DNA from: Vibrio pomeroyi
GTDB lineage: Bacteria > Pseudomonadota > Gammaproteobacteria > Enterobacterales > Vibrionaceae
Length of the DNA stretch: 64,000 bases
Reading direction: 5' to 3'
Assembly (NCBI GenBank): GCA_041879425.1
Contig: CP090854.1
Span: 1,116,001 to 1,180,000, forward strand
This document shows positions 51,909 through 60,339 of the stretch, piece by piece. The notes under the pieces were generated by a model that was given only the letters and a program-made list of their open reading frames with translations, was not told the DNA's origin and ran no database searches. How positions within the stretch are numbered: position 1 is the stretch's first letter; each line of letters starts with the position of its first letter. Made by a program: the position numbers and the translations under genes.

Positions 51909-52820
51909 TTATTTGAACGGGTTTAATGTAACAGGAGCAATAAAGAATTTCAGGTTCCAATCTGGTGCATATGGCACATACTCAGCTGGATTGGTTGTAT
52001 TAACATTTGCGTCTGGTTTCATTACGTAATATTGAAGTTCTACACCCCAACGAACTGGCATTGGCCCAACCTTAAACATATCGATATAGCCTAGTCCGAC
52101 AGGTACAGTAAATTGGTCGGAACCATCTTTTGTCCAATCAATTTGAATATTAGGTGTCATACCAATTAACGCGGTGTTGCTGACACGATAGTTTAAGAAA
52201 TACTGGATGTCCGCTTGATTAGTTGACTCAGTAACGCTGTCACTGCCGCCCACGTCCCACCATTGCTGAGCTAAGAAACCAACGTTCCAGCTTTCAATAC
52301 TGGTTGGGTTACCTGTTTCTTTACCAAGGCGAGCGACCATTGCTGCAGGGCCGACTTGCCACTTGTCTTGCGTTAAACCATCAGTACCTGTTGGCATGAT
52401 CATCGTTGGACCAACACCCCAAATCCACCCATCATCACGGTTAGGGGCTGCCATTGATAGAAAGACAGTGTCTCCCATACCGTTTGTACGTCCTTCAAAG
52501 AAGTCACCGTTTTCACGATCGCCTGGTGAACTGTAGTGGTTGGCAACCAAACGGTTCACCAAGTTCCATTCACCATCCATGATAGGTACAGGCATTACTG
52601 GTTGAAAGCTGAAGCGGTTTTGCATCTCATGGTGACCATCTTCTTTTTCTAGGAAAGTATAATCATTTTGAGTAATTAGCATCCATACATCTGATACTGG
52701 GTTTGCTGATTTTTTTGCCGCTTCTTGTACTGATAATTTTTCTTGTGCACTTGCTGTTGTTGAAAGTAATGCTGCTGCAGTAATGGCAACAGAAAGGAAA
52801 TTCTTTTTAATTTTAAGCAT
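51909..52820 (-). CDS. outer-membrane beta-barrel protein, transporter-like
   Basis: A 303-residue protein with a signal peptide (MLKIKKNFLSVAITAAALLS, cleavage at Ala-Ser-Ala near residue 25). The mature sequence has alternating aromatic and hydrophobic strands, a WNLVNRLVANHYSSPGDR segment, GVGPTMIMPTGTD, and a C-terminal ending in Phe-Lys after FFIAPVTLNP. It resembles outer-membrane proteins annotated as transporter or neuromedin-U-like, whose function is unknown. I prefer the ATG at 52820 because it gives a compact signal peptide. An operator of the sulfatase set lies 130 bp upstream. Confidence 0.75.
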   Translation of the reverse strand: MLKIKKNFLSVAITAAALLSTTASAQEKLSVQEAAKKSANPVSDVWMLITQNDYTFLEKEDGHHEMQNRFSFQPVMPVPIMDGEWNLVNRLVANHYSSPGDRENGDFFEGRTNGMGDTVFLSMAAPNRDDGWIWGVGPTMIMPTGTDGLTQDKWQVGPAAMVARLGKETGNPTSIESWNVGFLAQQWWDVGGSDSVTESTNQADIQYFLNYRVSNTALIGMTPNIQIDWTKDGSDQFTVPVGLGYIDMFKVGPMPVRWGVELQYYVMKPDANVNTTNPAEYVPYAPDWNLKFFIAPVTLNPFK

Positions 52821-52948
52821 ATCTATACTCTTAGTCATAACTTGTTTGGCATTCACTTCATCTTCACAGTCATGAAGTGCTTATTCGTTGGTGAGAAATA
52901 TAGAAGATGTGAATAATATGAATCTACGTAATATTTCGTTTTGTAATC

Positions 52949-52962
52949 ATCGCAAATACGAT
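52949..52962. promoter_or_regulatory. ATCG-N6-CGAT operator, OMP copy
   Basis: ATCGCAAATACGAT, 130 bp upstream of the outer-membrane protein start, matching the copies at 49535, 51723 and 54814. Confidence 0.65.
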
Positions 52963-53367
52963 AGCTAATGATCTTTATTCATTAGTAGTGAGTTTTATAA
53001 AAATAAAGGGCTGCTTTTTGAACTAATGTGCTTGTCGTTCTTTAGGAAAATAGCGAGCGGAGAAAGCGTTCCTCCAAACCTCTTCATTAGGCTGAATAAG
53101 GGCTGAAGCCTAAAACGCTCGAAAATTAATAGGTTTAGTTGAAAGAACAGTGTTTTGTGAAATGCACAATTTTCAGCCTGCGCTGTGAAAAAGACAAAGA
53201 GCTTTACTAAGTAGCTGAAAGCGGCTGTGAAACAGTGTCACGAAAAATGAGACAATAACCCCTTGTTTGTTGGGTTTATTAGGTTGATAATCAATGTAAA
53301 TCAAAACGGCGATAAATGACTTGTCGATTGAGAGCAGAAAGAAAATTAATTGAAATGCTTAGCCCAA

Positions 53368-53400
53368 ATAAAAAAGCTTAGTGCGTAGGGCACTAAGCTT
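53368..53400 (-). terminator. terminator of FadL-like gene
   Basis: Perfect 11-bp arms AAGCTTAGTGC and GCACTAAGCTT with a 5-nt loop; T6 follows on the minus strand. Confidence 0.9.
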
Positions 53401-53494
53401 AATATTTAGTTAAAAATTTCAGGTAAGTAATATAGATTTAGCCAGATGACTAAATTTAATTCTTATCTGAGTGAGTGTTATTCAGGGCTGAATG

Positions 53495-54730
53495 TTACTT
53501 GAAGCGATAGTTCACTTGCATGCCAAAGAAGTGAGCGCTGTTGTCATAAGCGCCTTGAACATTGATAACTTGCCCCTTTGAGTAATTGAGCTCAGGCTCG
53601 TCCAGATCGATGTAATCGTAGTAAGCGCGCAGCTCCCAGTTCTTATTGAGCGCATAGGTGGCACCGGCGCCAATACGTTTGGTTTCGCCTACAGGAAGAT
53701 CCATATATTGATGAGTTGCGTCATCTTGAGGAGAAGTCTCGTAGCTGATGCCTGTTTCTAGTCGCAAGGTTGGGGTCATTTGGTAATGAGTACCTATGGC
53801 TAGGTTCCACACATCGTCGAAGCTACGGTCGACAACTTTCACGGAGTCATCATTGATGTCTAGCGTGAGGTCTGTCCATGTTGATAGATCATACCAAGTC
53901 ACACTCCACAGCATGTCCCATTGGTCATTAACGGCGTGCACGCCGCTAATTTGGACGTGTTGAGGCATGATAAAGTCGAGCCCAACATCACGCTTGGTGT
54001 CGCGAGCTGAATGTTGAAGATCACCCTCACCGTAATGAGCAAGTTCAGAGCGGTACATAAAGCCAAAACGGTGTTGTTTGTTTGGTTGGTAAAAGGCACT
54101 AAGAGAGTAGCCAACCGTGAAATCATCCGCGTCTGCTTCGAATAAGTGCTCAGATCCAATGTCGCCAGTGCCGATAAAAGGATTCAACTCGCCGTTCGCA
54201 GTGAGGTATTCCGCATTGACAGAGACACCCAACGAAAGCTGCTCATTCACTTTGTAAGATATCGAAGGCATCAGTTGAACTGTCATGAATTCAACATTCT
54301 TTAATAAACGCTGCCCAGAAAAGTTATCACCATAATCGATTCCAGAACCACCTTGAGAAGCCAAAGCAAAACCAGCGTGAAACTTTTCGTTGATAGGGGC
54401 AACAAAGTAGAAGCTTCCTACTGGAGCCCAACCGCCAACATCAATGTTATTGTCAAATCGTTCTGTGGGGTCTGTGTCTGAATAGTTGATGTCTGTGTAG
54501 AGGCCTGCCAGATTGACGGTGAGTTCAGGGTTTTCTAGCTGAGACATAGCAGCAGGGTTAGTCCATGCGGTTAACGCACTTTCAGCTAACGCTGCCGACC
54601 CTGCGCCTGCGGTACTTGCGTTGAGAGAACCAAGTTCAGGAAGAAGGTGAGCCGCAGCTTGTGCTGGGTTTGAAATCATCGCGTTACTCGTCATCATCGC
54701 AATAGTGATGGCAAGGTAGTGTTTTTTCAT
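53495..54730 (-). CDS. FadL-like outer-membrane transporter
   Basis: A 411-residue outer-membrane protein of the FadL/TodX family (PF03349). A signal peptide ends near Ala-Gln-Ala-Ala. The mature N-terminus LNASTAGAGSAALAESALTAWTNPAAMSQL is the family's plug hatch with the NPA signature. The barrel follows and ends YRFK. FadL proteins import long-chain fatty acids or other hydrophobic compounds through a lateral opening. It is divergent from the LysR-type gene at 54879, with an ATCG-N6-CGAT operator between them. Uptake of an amphiphile for the nearby sulfatase is inferred. Confidence 0.92.
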   Translation of the reverse strand: MKKHYLAITIAMMTSNAMISNPAQAAAHLLPELGSLNASTAGAGSAALAESALTAWTNPAAMSQLENPELTVNLAGLYTDINYSDTDPTERFDNNIDVGGWAPVGSFYFVAPINEKFHAGFALASQGGSGIDYGDNFSGQRLLKNVEFMTVQLMPSISYKVNEQLSLGVSVNAEYLTANGELNPFIGTGDIGSEHLFEADADDFTVGYSLSAFYQPNKQHRFGFMYRSELAHYGEGDLQHSARDTKRDVGLDFIMPQHVQISGVHAVNDQWDMLWSVTWYDLSTWTDLTLDINDDSVKVVDRSFDDVWNLAIGTHYQMTPTLRLETGISYETSPQDDATHQYMDLPVGETKRIGAGATYALNKNWELRAYYDYIDLDEPELNYSKGQVINVQGAYDNSAHFFGMQVNYRFK

Positions 54731-54813
54731 GGGGAAACCTATTGAGAAACTAGTTACGCGGGATGTTAGTGTCTCAATTTTGGACTTTAAACGAGGGATT
54801 CTTATTTCATTCT

Positions 54814-54827
54814 ATCGTTTTTACGAT
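54814..54827. promoter_or_regulatory. ATCG-N6-CGAT operator, FadL/LysR copy
   Basis: ATCGTTTTTACGAT, extended to CTATCG/CGATAG, lies in the 148-bp divergent gap, 84 bp from the FadL-like start and 52 bp from the LysR-type start. It is the position expected for an autoregulating LysR protein. Confidence 0.7.
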
Positions 54828-54852
54828 AGCATGGTGCTCATGGTCGCCTAAC

Positions 54853-54892
54853 GAGTAATGACATATGAGTAATGACATATGAGTAATGACAT
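54853..54892. repeat. 14-bp tandem repeat over the LysR-type start codon
   Basis: GAGTAATGACATAT is repeated twice perfectly and a third time up to GAGTAATGACAT. The start codon at 54879 spans the junction of the second and third units. Each unit offers further ATGs followed by early stops in other frames. Confidence 0.85.
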
Positions 54893-55814
54893 CCCCAACT
54901 TCAATCTACTTGCCGTGTTTTCTGCGGTGATGGAGCAGGGCAGTTTAAGTAAAGCTGCGGATCAACTCAGTACCAACCAATCGACCATCAGTACCGCGTT
55001 AGCTCGTTTAAAAAAAGAGATTGGCCAGGAGCTTTTTGTCCGTAAAGGAAGAGGTGTTGCGCCTACGTCTTATGCGCAAAGCTTGTATGAACAAATTAAA
55101 GCGCCGATCAATGAACTCAATGGTGTGTTTCAGTCGATGGCGAATTTTGATGAGCAAGCCTCCGAACGTAAGTTTGTGATTTCTGCACCTGAGCATCTGC
55201 AGTGGGGGCTTCTCAATAGTTTCGCAGCGCTTCCTAATCAAAACTTGTCGTTAGAAGTCTTTGATCAACCAGACAGTGATGAGCGCATTTACGAAGATCT
55301 TTTGACTCAAGAGTTTGATGCGATGATCGATATTGTGGTGCCTGAACACCCAAGTATCGTCAGTGAAACACTTTATGAAGGCGAGTTTGTGATCGTGTGT
55401 CGATCTGATCACCCACGAATCCAAGGTGAAATCAGTGAAGCTCAGTTCCTAAGTGAAAAGCATGCCGTATTAGACAGAACACGACGCAAAGTTCGCAGTT
55501 TAAATCACTATACTTCTTTGGATCTGTCCCAACGTAAAATCGTGTTTCATGGACGCTCGCTGTTCAGTAATATCTTGCTGTGTAGCCAATCCGATTACAT
55601 TACTGTTGTGCCTTTATCTATGGCCGTGCAGTTCCAAGAAAAGTTAAGTTTGCAGCTGTTCAAGCCACCCTTTGAATATCAGCCGATGTCTCATTACCTG
55701 ATTTGGTTGAAGAAGCAGAACAGCGACCCCGCTCATAAATGGTTCAGAGAACAAGTCATCAGTACGTCAGATGCAATGTCGAAGGCGCTTAAAGATAGGC
55801 GCTTGCGGTTTTAA
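54879..55814 (+). CDS. LysR family transcriptional regulator
   Basis: A 311-residue LysR-type protein. The N-terminal helix-turn-helix is FSAVMEQGSLSKAADQLSTNQSTISTALARLKKEIGQELFV, followed by an effector domain from about residue 90 of the NodD/SyrM-like clade. No clear Shine-Dalgarno precedes the ATG at 54879, which lies in a 14-bp tandem repeat, so translation may be weak. It is divergent from the FadL-like gene and is the likely reader of the ATCG-N6-CGAT palindromes upstream of four transcription units. Confidence 0.9.
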   Translation: MSNDIPNFNLLAVFSAVMEQGSLSKAADQLSTNQSTISTALARLKKEIGQELFVRKGRGVAPTSYAQSLYEQIKAPINELNGVFQSMANFDEQASERKFVISAPEHLQWGLLNSFAALPNQNLSLEVFDQPDSDERIYEDLLTQEFDAMIDIVVPEHPSIVSETLYEGEFVIVCRSDHPRIQGEISEAQFLSEKHAVLDRTRRKVRSLNHYTSLDLSQRKIVFHGRSLFSNILLCSQSDYITVVPLSMAVQFQEKLSLQLFKPPFEYQPMSHYLIWLKKQNSDPAHKWFREQVISTSDAMSKALKDRRLRF

Positions 55815-55830
55815 TTGAGAATTTAACTCT

Positions 55831-55856
55831 AAGGGAAGCATTGGCTTCCCTTTTTT
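55831..55856 (+). terminator. terminator of LysR-type gene
   Basis: Stem AAGGGAAGC/GCTTCCCTT with ATTG loop and T-run. Confidence 0.92.
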
Positions 55857-55889
55857 GTGTCGCTTAGTTGGTACTAGCTATATGTTAAT

Positions 55890-55953
55890 AACAAAAAATT
55901 ATCACAATGAGAATTTTTGATAATTTCATTTATTTGGTGTCAGTCCGTATATT
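55890..55953 (+). promoter_or_regulatory. promoter with ATTATCA-N13-TGATAAT repeat (copy 2)
   Basis: Arms ATTATCA (55898-55904) and TGATAAT (55918-55924) abut a -35-like TTCATT (55925-55930), with a 17-bp spacer to TATATT (55948-55953). Flanks AACAAAA and ATTTCA also match the copy at 8062-8125. It lies upstream of gloA-nemA. Confidence 0.7.
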
Positions 55954-56028
55954 AACCCTAAGAAAGAAGTGGATAACCTCCACTCACGATTATATCGGCC
56001 CACGTTGATGGGCTAAAAAGGGTGAAAT

Positions 56029-56406
56029 ATGAAATTCCTACACACAATGATTAGAGTTGCTGATCTAGATAAATCTATTGAGTTCTACACCAAGGTATTA
56101 GGTATGAAAGAGCTTGAGCGCCATGACAATAACGATTACCGCTACACGTTAGTTTTTGTTGGTTACGAGCAAGGCGGCACAACCATCGAACTGACTCATA
56201 ACTGGGATACCAACGAATACGAAATGGGTAACGCTTTTGGCCATTTAGCATTGGGTGTGGAAGATATTTACGCGGCGTGTGACGAGATTAAATCGCTGGG
56301 TGGCAATGTGACTCGCGAAGCGGGTCCAGTAAAAGGCGGTTCAACACACATCGCTTTTATCACTGACCCAGACGGCTACCAAATCGAACTGATTCAACTA
56401 GGTTAA
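56029..56406 (+). CDS. gloA: lactoylglutathione lyase (glyoxalase I)
   Basis: A 125-residue glyoxalase I of the short, nickel-type bacterial class. The four metal ligands His5, Glu54, His72 and Glu120 are present in the usual contexts ([34 protein letters not shown]). It isomerises the methylglyoxal-glutathione adduct to S-lactoylglutathione. It is 14 bp upstream of nemA on the same strand, echoing the E. coli nemRA-gloA electrophile-response cluster, though no NemR-like gene adjoins. The promoter shares its operator with the VOC gene at 8197. Confidence 0.96.
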   Translation: MKFLHTMIRVADLDKSIEFYTKVLGMKELERHDNNDYRYTLVFVGYEQGGTTIELTHNWDTNEYEMGNAFGHLALGVEDIYAACDEIKSLGGNVTREAGPVKGGSTHIAFITDPDGYQIELIQLG

Positions 56407-56420
56407 TCGAGGATATAACA

Positions 56421-57518
56421 ATGACAAACGCACTATTTCAACCAATTCAACTTGGTAACATCGAACTAAAAAACCGTATTGTTATGCCTCCGATGACTCG
56501 CTCTCGTGCAACACAACCTGGTAATTCAGCAAACGATATGATGGCGGCTTACTACGCTCAACGCGCTTCTGCGGGGCTAATTGTCGCAGAAGGCACACAG
56601 ATTTCGCCATTGGGTCAAGGTTACGCTTGGACACCGGGTATCTACTCTCAAGAACAAATCGCGGGTTGGAAAAAAGTAACCGATGCCGTACATGAACAAG
56701 GCGGTGTTATTTTCGCTCAGCTTTGGCATGTAGGTCGTGTAACACACCCAGACAACATCGGTGGTGAACAGCCAATTTCGTCTTCTGCTATCAAAGCGGA
56801 AAACGTAAAAGTCTTCATCGATAACGGCACTGATGAGCCGGGGTTTGTTGACGTGGTTGAACCTCGTGAAATGACCAAAGAAGACATCAAAGAAGTGGTT
56901 GAGCAATATCGCCAAGCAGCCATTAATGCAATCGAAGCAGGCTTTGATGGCATTGAGCTTCACGCAGCAAATGGTTACCTGATTAACCAATTCATTGATT
57001 CTGAAGCAAACAACCGTACCGATGAATACGGTGGTTCAACTGAAAACCGCCTGCGTTTCTTAGGTGAAGTGGTTGAAGCTATGGTTGAAGCGATTGGCGC
57101 TGACCGTGTTGGTGTTCGTCTTGCTCCGTTTACTTCGCTAAATGGCACAGTTGACGCGACGCCCGTTGAAACTTACACAGCGGCAGCAGCGTACCTAAAC
57201 CTGTACAAGATTGTTTACCTGCACATCGCAGAAGTAGACTGGGACGATGCGCCTGAAACGCCAAAAGCATTCAAAGCTGCGGTTCGTGAAGCATTCAAAG
57301 GTGTACTGATTTATGCAGGTAAATACGACAGTGAACGTGGCGAGCAAGCCGTCGCAGAAGGCGTGACAGATATGGTTGGCTTTGGGCGTCCATTCGTAGC
57401 AAACCCAGACTTACCAGCGCGTATTCAAAATGGTTTCCCTCTCGCTCCGCACGATCCAAACACGCTGTTTGGCGGTGCTGAAAAAGGCTTAACGGATTAC
57501 CCAGAATACGCAGGCTAA
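56421..57518 (+). CDS. nemA: N-ethylmaleimide reductase, Old Yellow Enzyme family
   Basis: A 365-residue FMN-dependent ene-reductase. The N-terminus LFQPIQLGNIELKNRIVMPPMTRSRA and the active-site segment ELHAANGYLINQF with His and Asn for substrate binding are typical, as is GGSTENRLRF. It reduces electrophilic alkenes, maleimides and nitro compounds with NADPH. It follows gloA with a 14-bp gap in one operon. A hairpin terminator follows. Confidence 0.95.
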   Translation: MTNALFQPIQLGNIELKNRIVMPPMTRSRATQPGNSANDMMAAYYAQRASAGLIVAEGTQISPLGQGYAWTPGIYSQEQIAGWKKVTDAVHEQGGVIFAQLWHVGRVTHPDNIGGEQPISSSAIKAENVKVFIDNGTDEPGFVDVVEPREMTKEDIKEVVEQYRQAAINAIEAGFDGIELHAANGYLINQFIDSEANNRTDEYGGSTENRLRFLGEVVEAMVEAIGADRVGVRLAPFTSLNGTVDATPVETYTAAAAYLNLYKIVYLHIAEVDWDDAPETPKAFKAAVREAFKGVLIYAGKYDSERGEQAVAEGVTDMVGFGRPFVANPDLPARIQNGFPLAPHDPNTLFGGAEKGLTDYPEYAG

Positions 57519-57576
57519 AAACTGCTGCCTGAAACAGAGTATTAAGATAGTATCTTGATCCTGTTAAGAGTTTATA

Positions 57577-57607
57577 AAAAGCAACCTTGCAGAGTCGGGT
57601 TGCTTTT
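57577..57607 (+). terminator. terminator of gloA-nemA
   Basis: Perfect arms AAAAGCAACC and GGTTGCTTTT with an 11-nt loop and T6. Its position inside the extended frame of the next gene rules out the longer start at 57587. Confidence 0.9.
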
Positions 57608-57628
57608 TTGTTATTGGAACGAATAAAA

Positions 57629-58495
57629 ATGATGAACGTAAAAGCGATGCGTGGCGAGCTTTACCTCTTGTGTGCCACTTTACTGGCAGGGGTAGGATGG
57701 ATTGCATCTAAGCTGGTGGTCATGGAAATGCCGGGGCCTGTGTTCATTGGTGTGCGTTTTGTTGTCGCGAGCCTGATTCTACTGCCATTCTGTATTCATC
57801 ATATTCGCAAGCTGTCATTTAAGCAGATCCTGTCATTGTGCGGTGTCGGTTTACTCTTGTCTGCTTCACTTCAGGTGTGGGTGTTTGCCGTTTCGGTCAC
57901 GGAGAGCCTGTCGGAAGGGGCTTTCATTATGAGTTTAGCAATGATCATTGCGCCATTTGTCTCTTGGATTCTATTTCGAGTTAAGCCAAATCGTGCATTC
58001 TGGATGTCATTTCCTATCGCGATCCTTGGTATGTTACTGCTTACTCTCACCAACGGTTGGCACGTTGAGCAAAGCCAGATCTACTTCTTGTTAGCGTCGA
58101 TGTTGCTCTCCACTCATTTTGTGATGAACAAACGTGTGATCACCAACATCAAGCCAATTGCCTCGATTTGTATTCAGCTTTTCGTAGTCGGAGTCAGCGG
58201 TTTGGCGTTTGCCTCTATGACGACACAGCCGGAATTTGAAATCACGAAAACGTTAGTGTTCTGGTTCATCGTGTCGGCGGTTGTTGCGACGTCTATTCGC
58301 TACCTATTACAAACGGTAGGCCAGCACTCTGTGAACATGGAAGTGGCGGCACTTATCATGATTCTAGAGCCAGTATGGACACTGTTACTCAGTGTGAGCA
58401 TGCTAGGTGAAACGGTCGAGGTGCAAAAACTGATCGGTGGAGCGGTGATCATTGCTTCGCTGTTTTGCTACATCAAATCGTCGCGGAAAAAATAA
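57629..58495 (+). CDS. EamA family drug/metabolite transporter
   Basis: A 288-residue inner-membrane carrier with ten hydrophobic segments in two EamA halves (LYLLCATLLAGVGWIASKLVVMEMPGPVFIGVRFV and, in the second half, SVNMEVAALIMILEPVWTLLLSVSMLGE). The ATG at 57629 follows GGAAC and avoids the terminator. Family members export amino acids, metabolites or drugs. It is convergent with a MarR-type gene; the substrate is unknown. Confidence 0.9.
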   Translation: MMNVKAMRGELYLLCATLLAGVGWIASKLVVMEMPGPVFIGVRFVVASLILLPFCIHHIRKLSFKQILSLCGVGLLLSASLQVWVFAVSVTESLSEGAFIMSLAMIIAPFVSWILFRVKPNRAFWMSFPIAILGMLLLTLTNGWHVEQSQIYFLLASMLLSTHFVMNKRVITNIKPIASICIQLFVVGVSGLAFASMTTQPEFEITKTLVFWFIVSAVVATSIRYLLQTVGQHSVNMEVAALIMILEPVWTLLLSVSMLGETVEVQKLIGGAVIIASLFCYIKSSRKK

Positions 58496-58521
58496 ACCCT
58501 CACCTGTGGCGAGGGTTTATT
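58491..58521. terminator. bidirectional terminator, EamA / MarR
   Basis: Perfect 11-bp arms AATAAACCCTC and GAGGGTTTATT with a 9-nt loop between convergent genes. It overlaps the EamA stop codon. Confidence 0.8.
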
Positions 58522-58562
58522 GAACTAGGGTACTGAGTGGTCGTTGCTGAGTTAGCTTCAAG

Positions 58563-58991
58563 CTAAACAGCCGCGACCATTTTCTTAAGCAAGCCGATCA
58601 TCTGTTGCTGCTCTTTTGCATCAAGTGCTGCCATTAGCTCTTCATTCAACTTAACTGGGATGGGTATTAACACTTCTTCAAGTGCTTTGCCTCTCTCTGT
58701 TAGGTAGATTCTAAAAGAGCGGCGACTGTGTGGGTCCGCTCTGCGTTCTACCAGTTCAAGCTTTTCCAACTTATCTAAGGTTCGTGTTGTCGTTGAGTTT
58801 TCTACTTTCGACTTAGCGGCAATATCACGCTGGGTAACGCCTTCTTCTTCCCATAAACACATCAGGGTTGGCCACAATGCGATGCTTAAGCCGTGTTTCT
58901 TTAGCTCAAGATCGAAATCTTTGGTCGCTTTGTTGGCGATCACATTGATCATCCATCCAAAACTATTCTGTCTATCAAACTCTTCTGGCAT
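58563..58991 (-). CDS. MarR family transcriptional regulator
   Basis: A 142-residue MarR-type protein. The winged helix-turn-helix (VTQRDIAAKSKVENSTTTRTLDKLEKLELVERRADPHSRRSFRIYLTERGK) is flanked by dimerisation helices. No conserved Cys of the OhrR type is near the N-terminus, so direct peroxide sensing is not evident. It starts 17 bp after the cytochrome b561 stop on the same strand and is thus the second gene of an operon whose promoter contains a 50-bp palindrome, probably its operator. Confidence 0.92.
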   Translation of the reverse strand: MPEEFDRQNSFGWMINVIANKATKDFDLELKKHGLSIALWPTLMCLWEEEGVTQRDIAAKSKVENSTTTRTLDKLEKLELVERRADPHSRRSFRIYLTERGKALEEVLIPIPVKLNEELMAALDAKEQQQMIGLLKKMVAAV

Positions 58992-59008
58992 TGGTTAGTC
59001 CCTAATTT

Positions 59009-59650
59009 TTATGACATAACAACTATTGCCATCGTAACTAATACCGACGCAATTAGCACCAATAACGCTTTGCTATTCGATGAAAAAGCCAATTGAGTGC
59101 CATTTCCGAAATGAGCGGTAGATAACGATTGATTTTGTTTACCTGTGATCATAGCGAGCACTAAAGGCTTTGAGCGCAGTTTGTAGACCAAGATAGCTAA
59201 TAAATGCAGTGCTACAAAAGCAATTAGCATACGTGCAGCAATAGCATGAACTGTGCCGAGTAGGTCAAAAACATCGTCTGTGATGATGATTTCTGAGTAC
59301 GGCAATGTGTCGAAGAATCCTGCTATCGCAAGGCCAGTGATGCATTGGATGAATAAGGTTGCAATCATTCCTACAACCATCCAAGCCCCTAATGGATTAT
59401 GCCCCGGCTTAGGTTGAACTCGGCCTCGTAAATATTGGAAAGCAGAGCGAGGAGAGCTAACAAATTGCGAAAAACGGCTTGTATCACTACCAATTACTCC
59501 CCAGACCAAGCGCCATAGAATCAAACTAAACAGTGCTAGCCCTAGATAAATGTGCGGGCCATTGCCACTAAAGCCTGAACCAGCAAGGCCAATAAACAGA
59601 GCGGCTTGCAGCCAGTGATAGAGTCGAGTTGGTAGATCCCAAATTTTCAT
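59009..59650 (-). CDS. cytochrome b561 family protein
   Basis: A 213-residue membrane protein with four core helices plus a C-terminal anchor. Helix 1 has LYHWLQAALFIGLAG, helix 3 and 4 regions hold VHAIAARMLIAFVALHLLAILVYK, with His residues suited to two b hemes. It belongs to the same broad family as the gene at 33567 but is more like those paired with c-type cytochromes. A c'-type cytochrome is encoded divergently, suggesting electron transfer from quinol through b to periplasmic c. The MarR-type gene is cotranscribed. Confidence 0.9.
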   Translation of the reverse strand: MKIWDLPTRLYHWLQAALFIGLAGSGFSGNGPHIYLGLALFSLILWRLVWGVIGSDTSRFSQFVSSPRSAFQYLRGRVQPKPGHNPLGAWMVVGMIATLFIQCITGLAIAGFFDTLPYSEIIITDDVFDLLGTVHAIAARMLIAFVALHLLAILVYKLRSKPLVLAMITGKQNQSLSTAHFGNGTQLAFSSNSKALLVLIASVLVTMAIVVMS

Positions 59651-59684
59651 AGTTCATTTCCCAGTTGTCGTTTACGAAGTGAGA

Positions 59685-59734
59685 TTAATTTACACAACAA
59701 TAGTTGCGCGTGCAACTATTGTTGTGTAAATTAA
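59685..59734. promoter_or_regulatory. 50-bp perfect palindrome in divergent cytochrome promoter
   Basis: Two 23-bp arms, each beginning TTAATTTACACA at the outside and ending AGTTGC at the centre, are perfect complements around GCGT. It lies 34-35 bp from the b561 start and 66 bp from the c'-type start. MarR proteins bind symmetric sites; the neighbouring MarR-type protein is the likely ligand, perhaps as two dimers. Confidence 0.8.
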
Positions 59735-59800
59735 GTGCATCTCATCGATTCGCGATTGAAAGATCAACAAATCAACCGACCAATGAATAGGAGTAACACT

Positions 59801-60223
59801 ATGAAAAAACTGACTATCGCTTTGCTTATCGCCGTGCCTGTAATGGCGATTGCTGCAACTGAAGCTGTGAATAATCGCCAACAGGCTTTCAGCTCCATTG
59901 AAAAACTCAATAAACAAGTGTCTTCAGAATTAGGAAACCGAAATACAGATTGGAAAAAGGTTGGGGAGTTGAGTGAGAGTTTGGTTGAGCATGGAATTGT
60001 ACTGGACAGTAGTTTTGCTGAGAGTGATATGGGCGGTAAGGCAAAAGAAACGGTGTGGAGTAAGCCAGAGAAATTTAACCAACTGATGTTACAGATGAAC
60101 CAAGGTTTTACGGAGTTACAGCAAGCGAGTATTGAGCAGGACCTCAGAAAGGCTGAACGTGGTTTAGACGCGGCCAACAACACATGCCGAGCGTGTCATC
60201 GTACTTATCGTTCGCGTTGGTAA
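59801..60223 (+). CDS. cytochrome c'-type protein
   Basis: A 140-residue periplasmic protein with signal peptide (MKKLTIALLIAVPVMAIAAT). Its helical body has a single C-terminal heme-binding motif CRACH about 10 residues from the end, as in class II (c'-like) cytochromes. GGAG precedes the ATG at 59801. Class II cytochromes bind NO or pass electrons. The divergent b561 and MarR genes imply a common regulated electron-transfer unit. Confidence 0.9.
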   Translation: MKKLTIALLIAVPVMAIAATEAVNNRQQAFSSIEKLNKQVSSELGNRNTDWKKVGELSESLVEHGIVLDSSFAESDMGGKAKETVWSKPEKFNQLMLQMNQGFTELQQASIEQDLRKAERGLDAANNTCRACHRTYRSRW

Positions 60224-60250
60224 GTCATCTTGAGAGGCTTTAAAAACAAT

Positions 60251-60283
60251 CAAGCCTGTACGAGTCGAATCGCGACAGGCTTG
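60251..60283 (+). terminator. hairpin after cytochrome c'-type gene
   Basis: Perfect 9-bp arms CAAGCCTGT and ACAGGCTTG with a 15-nt loop. There is no T-run, so it may be a weak terminator. Confidence 0.5.
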
Positions 60284-60339
60284 GTACGGTATGCAAATAA
60301 TTAAGCACGTACGCTTGAGCTTAGGTTAGATAGGTTGGG

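Larger units (their letters stand above)
52821..53494. other. intergenic region between OMP and FadL-like genes
   Basis: 674 bp. It holds the operator at 52949-52962 and the FadL-like terminator at 53368-53400. The middle (53000-53350) has no gene or repeat I can recognise. Confidence 0.5.
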
